Assembly: GCA_964477275.1 (NCBI GenBank)
Contig: CAYZDV010000030.1
Span: forward strand, 1 to 19,587
DNA: 19,587 bases
From: CAYZDV01 sp964477275
Lineage (GTDB): Bacteria; Acidobacteriota; Aminicenantia; Aminicenantales; Aminicenantaceae
Reading direction: 5' to 3'
The position numbers were made by a program, and so were the translations under genes. Positions within the stretch are counted from its first letter, which is position 1; the number at the start of each line of letters is the position of its first letter. Below are positions 15,138 through 19,587 of the stretch, one piece after another. The notes under the pieces were generated by a model. The model was not told where the DNA came from. It worked only from the letters and a program-made list of their open reading frames with translations, and did no database searches.

Positions 15138-16025
15138 ATGATGCGTCTTTCAGAAATCAGGATTCATATCCCGCAGACGATAGAGGATGCCTTCAAGCTG
15201 CTAACTGAGCTTGCAGAGGCGGCCGTGGCGGCTGGCGGCACAGACCTCCTGGTCGACCTCAAGCAGGGGTTGATCAGTGCGAAAAATATCGTCTCCCTCC
15301 AGAATATCCGGGAGCTCAGGGGAATCAAACTGGCGAACGATAAAATTCGCCTGGGCGCCCTTGCGACGCCTCAGGAAATAATCGCAAGCTCTCTTATCGC
15401 CCGACATCTTCCCGCCTTCCAGGATGCGGCCAGGTCCATGGCTTCCCGGCCGATTCGCGCAATGGCCACCTTGGGAGGGAATATCGCCAGCGCCGTGCCT
15501 TCGGCCGACCTTCCGCCGATCCTCATCGCGGCCGACGCCTCATGCGAGCTCCGCTGCGCAGAAGAGAGGCGGGAAATCCTTCTCTCTGAATTTTTCGTGG
15601 GCCCGAGAAAGACCGCCTGCCGTTATGGAGAGATCCTGACCCAGGTCTTCATCCCGCTTCCTCCTTCCCTGACCGGAATGTCCTACCAGAAATTCGTCCT
15701 CAGGGAAGCCAACGCTCTGGCCGTGGCTTCAGTGGCGGCCAGGCTGACTCTCGAGGACGGAAAAACCGGGAAGGCGGCGGTTGTCCTGGGCGCCGTGGCA
15801 CCCACTCCGCTCCTGGCCGAAAACGCATCCGCCTTCCTGATTGGAAAAGCGCCCTCTCCGGATGTCTTCGAGGAGGCGGCTTTAATGGCCCGGGAGGAAG
15901 CCCGGCCCATCTCGGACATCCGGGGGTCAGCGTGGTTCAGGAAGGAGCTTCTTCCTGTCCTTGTCCGGAGAAGCCTGAATGAGGCCCTCGGCCGGGCACA
16001 GAAAAAATCGAGGCCGAAAGACTGA
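15138..16025 (+). CDS. FAD-binding subunit of a xanthine-oxidase-family molybdenum hydroxylase (HcrB-like)
   Basis: A 295-residue FAD domain protein of the CO-dehydrogenase/xanthine-dehydrogenase medium-subunit type. Visible are the two FAD loops AGGTDLL (32-38) and TLGGNI (111-116). It passes electrons between the [2Fe-2S] clusters of the next gene product and an external carrier. The next gene resembles 4-hydroxybenzoyl-CoA reductase alpha, so the natural comparison is HcrB. HcrB, however, carries an insertion of about 40 residues after the second FAD loop that binds a [4Fe-4S] cluster through four cysteines. Here the sequence runs straight from GGNIASAVPSADLPP onward with only C136, C140 and C161, so that cluster is absent. 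The nearest strong ribosome sequence (GGGAGGAG, 15108-15114) is 23 bases from the ATG, an unusually long gap. The gene ends 4 bases before the next ATG. Confidence 0.85.
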   Translation: MMRLSEIRIHIPQTIEDAFKLLTELAEAAVAAGGTDLLVDLKQGLISAKNIVSLQNIRELRGIKLANDKIRLGALATPQEIIASSLIARHLPAFQDAARSMASRPIRAMATLGGNIASAVPSADLPPILIAADASCELRCAEERREILLSEFFVGPRKTACRYGEILTQVFIPLPPSLTGMSYQKFVLREANALAVASVAARLTLEDGKTGKAAVVLGAVAPTPLLAENASAFLIGKAPSPDVFEEAALMAREEARPISDIRGSAWFRKELLPVLVRRSLNEALGRAQKKSRPKD

Positions 16026-16029
16026 GCTT

Positions 16030-18882
16030 ATGGAAAATCAAAATAACTACCGCATCGTCCATCTCAAGGTCAACGGCGAGGACCATTCGGTCGCTATCCG
16101 GGAGGGAGAGACTCTCCTCGATGTCCTCCGGGACAGGCTGCGGCTGACCGGGACAAAGAAAGGATGCGACCTCGGCGTCTGCGGGGCCTGCACGGTCCTC
16201 ATCAACGGCGAACCCAGGAACAGTTGTCTGCTCCTGGCTTCAACCTGTGAGGCCGCGGAGATCGCCACCATCGAAGGGGTTGCCAGCGAAGGCAGGCTTC
16301 ATCCCCTGCAGCGCTCCTTCATCAACCACGGCGCCATCCAGTGCGGTTTCTGCACGCCGGGGATGGTGATGAGCGCCATCGCCCTCATCAGGCAAAACCC
16401 GGACCCGACAGATGACGAGATCAAGGAGGCGCTGGCCGGAAACCTCTGCCGCTGCACGGGCTACACCCGGATCATCGAAGCGGTCAGGAAATGGAAAAGG
16501 TATATCCGCACCGACAAGCCGCCGTCCCCCACTTACGACCTCGAGAAATTTGCCACCGTGGGCAGGAGCCTGCCCCGGGTGGACGCAGCCGACAAGGTGA
16601 CCGGCCGGGCAAAATACGCGGCTGACTACTATTTCGAGAATATGCTCTTCGGGAAAATCCTCCATTCGCCGCTCGCCCACGGCCGAATCAAATCCATCGA
16701 CACCAGCGAAGCCTGGAAGCTTCCCGGCGTCAAGCTGGTCCTCACCGGACAGGACGTGCCGGACATCACTTACGGCGTGTCTCCGGCCCGCTACGATGAG
16801 CATGTCCTGGCCAAGGACAAAGTCCGTTATGTCGGAGACGAGGTGGCGGCGGTCATTGCCGTGGATGAGGAGACGGCCGCAAAGGCTGTGGAGATGATCA
16901 GGGTCGAATACGAAGAGCTTCCCGCCGTCTTCGACCCCCTGGAAGCCATCAGAGACGGAGTGCCGTTGCTCCACGAAAAATACCGGAATAACCTCAACAC
17001 CGTCATCGACCACCACTTCGGCGATATCGCCAGGGGATTTGCCGAAGCCGATTACATCAGGGAAGAGGATTTCGTCGGAAACCATGTTTACCAGAGCCCG
17101 ATCGAGCCTCATGCCTCGATCGCCGACTGGGATGATGACGGCTCCACCCTTGTCCTTTACACCTCGACCCAGGTTCCTCACTACGTCCATTACATGATGG
17201 CCCGGGTCCTGGATATTCCCCTGGGACGAATCCGCGTCCTCCGTCCGCCGGTCGGAGGAGCGTTCGGGGGCAAGGCGGAGACAACCCCGCTGGACCTCCT
17301 CGCGGCCATCGCCTCGAAAAAGCTCGGCCGGGCGGTGAAGATGGTTTACGACCGGAAGGAAATGTTCCTCCACGGAAGAGGCCGGCACAAGCAGCACATG
17401 AAATTCAAGATCGGCGTTAAAAAAGACGGCCAAATCACGGCTGTCCAGAGCCGGATTTATCTCGATGGAGGCGCCTACACCTCCTTTGGAATCACCACCG
17501 CCTATTATGCCGGAAGCATGATTCCCACCCTCTACAAGATTCCCCATTACAGGTATGAGGGTTACCGGGTGATGACCAACAAGCCGGCCTGCGGGGCCAT
17601 GCGCGGCAACGGCACGCCCCAGCCCCGCTTTGCCTTCGAAAGCCTGCTGAGCATGATTGCCGGGGACCTGGGTCTTGACCCCATCGAAATTCGCCTCCGC
17701 AACGCCATGGAACCGGACACCCGGACCGTAAACGATTTGGACATCCGCAGTTGTGAGTTCAGGCAGACCCTGAAAGAAGTCCGTGAGAAATCCGGCTGGA
17801 CAAAAAAATACGGCAAGCTGCCCCTGGGTAAGGGCATCGGCATCGGCTGCGGCGGCTTTGTCTCCGGCGCCGGCTATGCCATCTACCGCGGCCAGGTTCA
17901 GCGAAGCCAGGAGAAAAAGCCGGAGACCTTCCAGAAAAAGTCCATTTTTCCCCATTCCAATGCCATTGTCAAAATCAGCGAGGACGGCACAGCCGCTGTG
18001 CTTCTCATCCAGGCTGCCGAGATCGGCCAGGGCGCACTGACCGTCCTCTCTCAGGTCTGCGCCGAAACCCTGGGCATCAGCCTCAGCCGGGTGCGCATCC
18101 GGAGCGAGGATTCGGACATCAGCCCCCTGGAATTAGGGGCTTATTCTTCCCGGACGACCCTGATGGGCGGGAACGCCGTAGCCATGGCCTCAAAGGATGT
18201 CATCAAGAAGCTTTTCGCCACCGCCTCTGCGATCCTGGCCTGTGAGCCTTCAGGCCTTGAGGCCAGGGACAACCGGATTTTCCACAGGAAAGACCGGTCG
18301 AAATCCATGCCCTGGGAAGAAGCGGCCCGCCGCTATTTCAACGACAACGGTCCTCTGGTCGGAACCGGCTGGTACAAGCCTCCCGAGGGGCTGGGAGGCG
18401 ACTACAAGGGAGCGACAGTGGGCACGAGCCCCGCGTTTTCTTACTCGAGCGCTGTCTGCGAGTGCAGCGTGGACCTGGAAACAGGCAAGGTGAGGATCGA
18501 AAGGTTCACCGATTTCCATGATTGCGGCACGCCCATCAACCCCCAGGCCGTCCACGGCCAGGTGGAAGGGGCAGTTGTCATGGGCGCCGGTGAGACACTG
18601 ATGGAAGAGGTCGCCTTCGATGAGAAAGGGAATATCCTCAACCCCAACCTTCACGATTACCTTCTGATGACCATAAAGGATGCGCCGGAGATCTTCAGCG
18701 GAATTGTCGACTCCTATGAGCCCGAAGGCCCTTACGGCGCCAAGGAAGTGGGGGAGGGCGCGACCCTGCCCGTACTGGCTGCGGTGGCCCATGCCATCGC
18801 CAACGCCACCGGAGTCTGGTTCAAGGAGCTCCCCATTACACCGGAGCGAATCCTTAAGGCCATAAAGAAAAAAAGGGCCTGA
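16030..18882 (+). CDS. Fused [2Fe-2S] + molybdopterin subunit, 4-hydroxybenzoyl-CoA reductase-like (HcrC-HcrA fusion)
   Basis: A 950-residue fusion. Residues 1-160 are the small Fe-S subunit: plant-type [2Fe-2S] cysteines C46, C51, C54, C66 and a second set C105, C108, C140, C142. After a short linker, residues from about 175 are the Mo-cofactor subunit, with the GGAFGGK segment, DGGAY, NKPACGAMRGNG.PQPRFAFE, QGALTVLSQ and the putative catalytic glutamate E909 in GEGATLPV. The NKP-CG--RG--TPQPRFA stretch strongly recalls HcrA of 4-hydroxybenzoyl-CoA reductase, which reductively removes a para-hydroxyl to give benzoyl-CoA. HcrA and HcrC are normally separate proteins. An in-frame ATG at 15979 would add 17 residues inside the preceding gene; I chose 16030 since the ferredoxin fold begins at YRIVHLKVNG. 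No good ribosome site is visible, so coupling with the FAD subunit is likely. An oxidative hydroxylase of the same family remains possible. Confidence 0.85.
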   Translation: MENQNNYRIVHLKVNGEDHSVAIREGETLLDVLRDRLRLTGTKKGCDLGVCGACTVLINGEPRNSCLLLASTCEAAEIATIEGVASEGRLHPLQRSFINHGAIQCGFCTPGMVMSAIALIRQNPDPTDDEIKEALAGNLCRCTGYTRIIEAVRKWKRYIRTDKPPSPTYDLEKFATVGRSLPRVDAADKVTGRAKYAADYYFENMLFGKILHSPLAHGRIKSIDTSEAWKLPGVKLVLTGQDVPDITYGVSPARYDEHVLAKDKVRYVGDEVAAVIAVDEETAAKAVEMIRVEYEELPAVFDPLEAIRDGVPLLHEKYRNNLNTVIDHHFGDIARGFAEADYIREEDFVGNHVYQSPIEPHASIADWDDDGSTLVLYTSTQVPHYVHYMMARVLDIPLGRIRVLRPPVGGAFGGKAETTPLDLLAAIASKKLGRAVKMVYDRKEMFLHGRGRHKQHMKFKIGVKKDGQITAVQSRIYLDGGAYTSFGITTAYYAGSMIPTLYKIPHYRYEGYRVMTNKPACGAMRGNGTPQPRFAFESLLSMIAGDLGLDPIEIRLRNAMEPDTRTVNDLDIRSCEFRQTLKEVREKSGWTKKYGKLPLGKGIGIGCGGFVSGAGYAIYRGQVQRSQEKKPETFQKKSIFPHSNAIVKISEDGTAAVLLIQAAEIGQGALTVLSQVCAETLGISLSRVRIRSEDSDISPLELGAYSSRTTLMGGNAVAMASKDVIKKLFATASAILACEPSGLEARDNRIFHRKDRSKSMPWEEAARRYFNDNGPLVGTGWYKPPEGLGGDYKGATVGTSPAFSYSSAVCECSVDLETGKVRIERFTDFHDCGTPINPQAVHGQVEGAVVMGAGETLMEEVAFDEKGNILNPNLHDYLLMTIKDAPEIFSGIVDSYEPEGPYGAKEVGEGATLPVLAAVAHAIANATGVWFKELPITPERILKAIKKKRA

Positions 18883-19587
18883 GCGATTTGAACTCAGAAG
18901 ATGCCCATCAGAGGGCGGACTGGTTCGGATTTTGATGACTTCGGGAACGATGTTCCAACCTTCAACCAGGAGGCAGGGTGTTTTCCCATCCAGATCGTAT
19001 TCTTCGAAGGCGACCCGGACCTCCTTTGTTTCGCCCGGGAGCAGGCTCAAGTAACTGTCGCTCCAGAAGCTGGGAAGCACCTCTTCCCCGTCCGCTCCTT
19101 TCCGAATGCTGGGACGAATGAAAAAAGCCAGGTCCATACCGGGGTTTCCCAGACGGATTTTCCACACCCTTTCCCTTCCCGAGCACAGCTCTTCGATGCC
19201 GGCTTCGATCCGGACCTTCGGCAGAGCGGCCAGGGAAGAAAAATCATCATCTTCTGCCAGCCAGTAAAAATTCTCTGAGACCAGCCGGCTCGTGGAATCA
19301 TAGAGCCGGAGCCGGACAAAATAAACTTCTTTCCTGAATTCCTCAGCAAGTTCTATTTTGAAAAGTTCCACGCTGCGGCTTGCTCCAACCTGGATTTCCG
19401 CCTCCCTGGCCCACACTCTCTGAAGGTTCAAGTCAAAGACCTCGGCTCCGGCCAGAAGGCCGCTCATGGTTTCAGGCCGGTGGTTGATGACCCAGACAGC
19501 CAGGTCTCTAAGGTCGATCTGGATATGGAGCGGTTCGCAGGCCTTTTTCGCATGATAATAGCCGGCATGAGGCCGCAGGTACCAGTC
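18250..19587 (-). CDS. Glycoside hydrolase family 2, C-terminal part (exo-beta-glucosaminidase/mannosidase-like), 5' end outside window
   Basis: Reading leftwards from the window edge, the first residues are DWYLRPHAGYYHAKKACEPL followed by HIQIDLRDLAVWVINHRPET. This is typical of the end of the catalytic barrel and the following beta-sandwich domains of GH2 exo-beta-D-glucosaminidase/beta-mannosidase-type enzymes. The recognisable protein ends near plus-strand 18950 with LPSFWSDSYLSLLPGE and LLVEGWNI. The frame has no stop there and stays open to 18250, running antisense through the last 633 bases of the Mo-subunit gene. That extra tail has no recognisable domain and is probably not native. 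A frameshift or missing stop between about 18895 and 18955 would explain it, because both other minus frames have a TGA at 18894-18896 or 18908-18910. Its role is polysaccharide or glycan breakdown, unrelated to the aromatic genes. Confidence 0.72.
   Translation of the reverse strand, partial: DWYLRPHAGYYHAKKACEPLHIQIDLRDLAVWVINHRPETMSGLLAGAEVFDLNLQRVWAREAEIQVGASRSVELFKIELAEEFRKEVYFVRLRLYDSTSRLVSENFYWLAEDDDFSSLAALPKVRIEAGIEELCSGRERVWKIRLGNPGMDLAFFIRPSIRKGADGEEVLPSFWSDSYLSLLPGETKEVRVAFEEYDLDGKTPCLLVEGWNIVPEVIKIRTSPPSDGHLLSSNRSGPFFLYGLKDSLRCNGELLEPDSGGVGDGMGHRSQYGQGRALPHFLGAVRAFGLIGVDNSAEDLRRILYGHQKVIVKVGVEDIPFLIEGDLFHQCLTGAHDNCPFHLAVDGLGVDGRAAIMEIGEPFDPHLACFQVHAALADSARVRKRGARAHCRSLVVASQPLGRLVPAGSDQRTVVVEIAAGRFFPGHGFRPVFPVENPVVPGLKA

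Noticed and set aside
16240..17955. 571-codon minus-strand open frame opposite the Mo-subunit gene
   Set aside because: Antisense to a gene with all Fe-S and Mo motifs intact; no recognisable domain in the antisense peptide.
15138..18882. Standard three-subunit 4-hydroxybenzoyl-CoA reductase HcrABC
   Set aside because: The Fe-S and Mo subunits are fused and the FAD subunit lacks the [4Fe-4S] insertion, so I call it Hcr-like without assigning hcr symbols.

Overview
The window is GC-rich bacterial DNA, densely packed with genes. Almost all of it encodes an anaerobic aromatic-degradation (benzoyl-CoA-type) pathway. No rRNA, tRNA, CRISPR array or transposase gene was seen, and there is no phylogenetic marker. 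The gene content (oxygen-sensitive Fe-S reductase, ADP-forming acyl-CoA synthetase, modified beta-oxidation) points to a strict anaerobe with fermentative or syntrophic tendencies. The GGGGACAG-type palindromes and the neighbouring GH2 glycosidase would fit a Desulfobacterota- or Aminicenantota-like lineage, but that placement is a guess.

Layout. On the minus strand at the left (1..1828) lie dch and had, the hydratase and dehydrogenase acting on the first products of benzoyl-CoA dearomatisation. A 231-bp divergent region (1829..2059) holds candidate back-to-back promoters and a palindromic operator candidate. On the plus strand come a single-subunit BcrB/HgdB-type Fe-S protein (2060..3304), its ASKHA-ATPase activator (3334..4122), a fused ADP-forming acyl-CoA synthetase (4115..6199), a REP-like inverted repeat, and a sodium:solute symporter (6292..7695). 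These are followed by the ring-opening hydrolase oah/bamA (7747..8880), a thiolase (8952..10151) and a fused 3-hydroxyacyl-CoA dehydrogenase/enoyl-CoA hydratase (10202..12550). After a second palindrome and a possible internal promoter come an SDR dehydrogenase, an SCP-x-type thiolase with its DUF35 zinc-ribbon partner, an FAD subunit, and a fused [2Fe-2S]+Mo subunit resembling 4-hydroxybenzoyl-CoA reductase (12674..18882). At the right edge a GH2 exo-glycosidase enters convergently on the minus strand. No gene-free stretch exceeds 300 bases.

How the genes could work together (inference). The SDR/thiolase/DUF35 module shortens an aromatic side chain to (4-hydroxy)benzoyl-CoA. The Mo enzyme removes the para-hydroxyl to give benzoyl-CoA. 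Dch, Had and Oah carry the dienoyl-CoA to 3-hydroxypimeloyl-CoA. The HAD/ECH fusion and the first thiolase then give glutaryl-CoA plus acetyl-CoA, and the ADP-forming synthetase could recover ATP from acyl-CoA. The missing step, benzoyl-CoA reduction, has no recognisable class I (BcrABCD) or class II (BamB) enzyme here. Instead there is one six-cysteine BcrB relative plus an activator, the architecture of double-cubane cluster proteins. That pair is the most interesting candidate for an undescribed system in the window.
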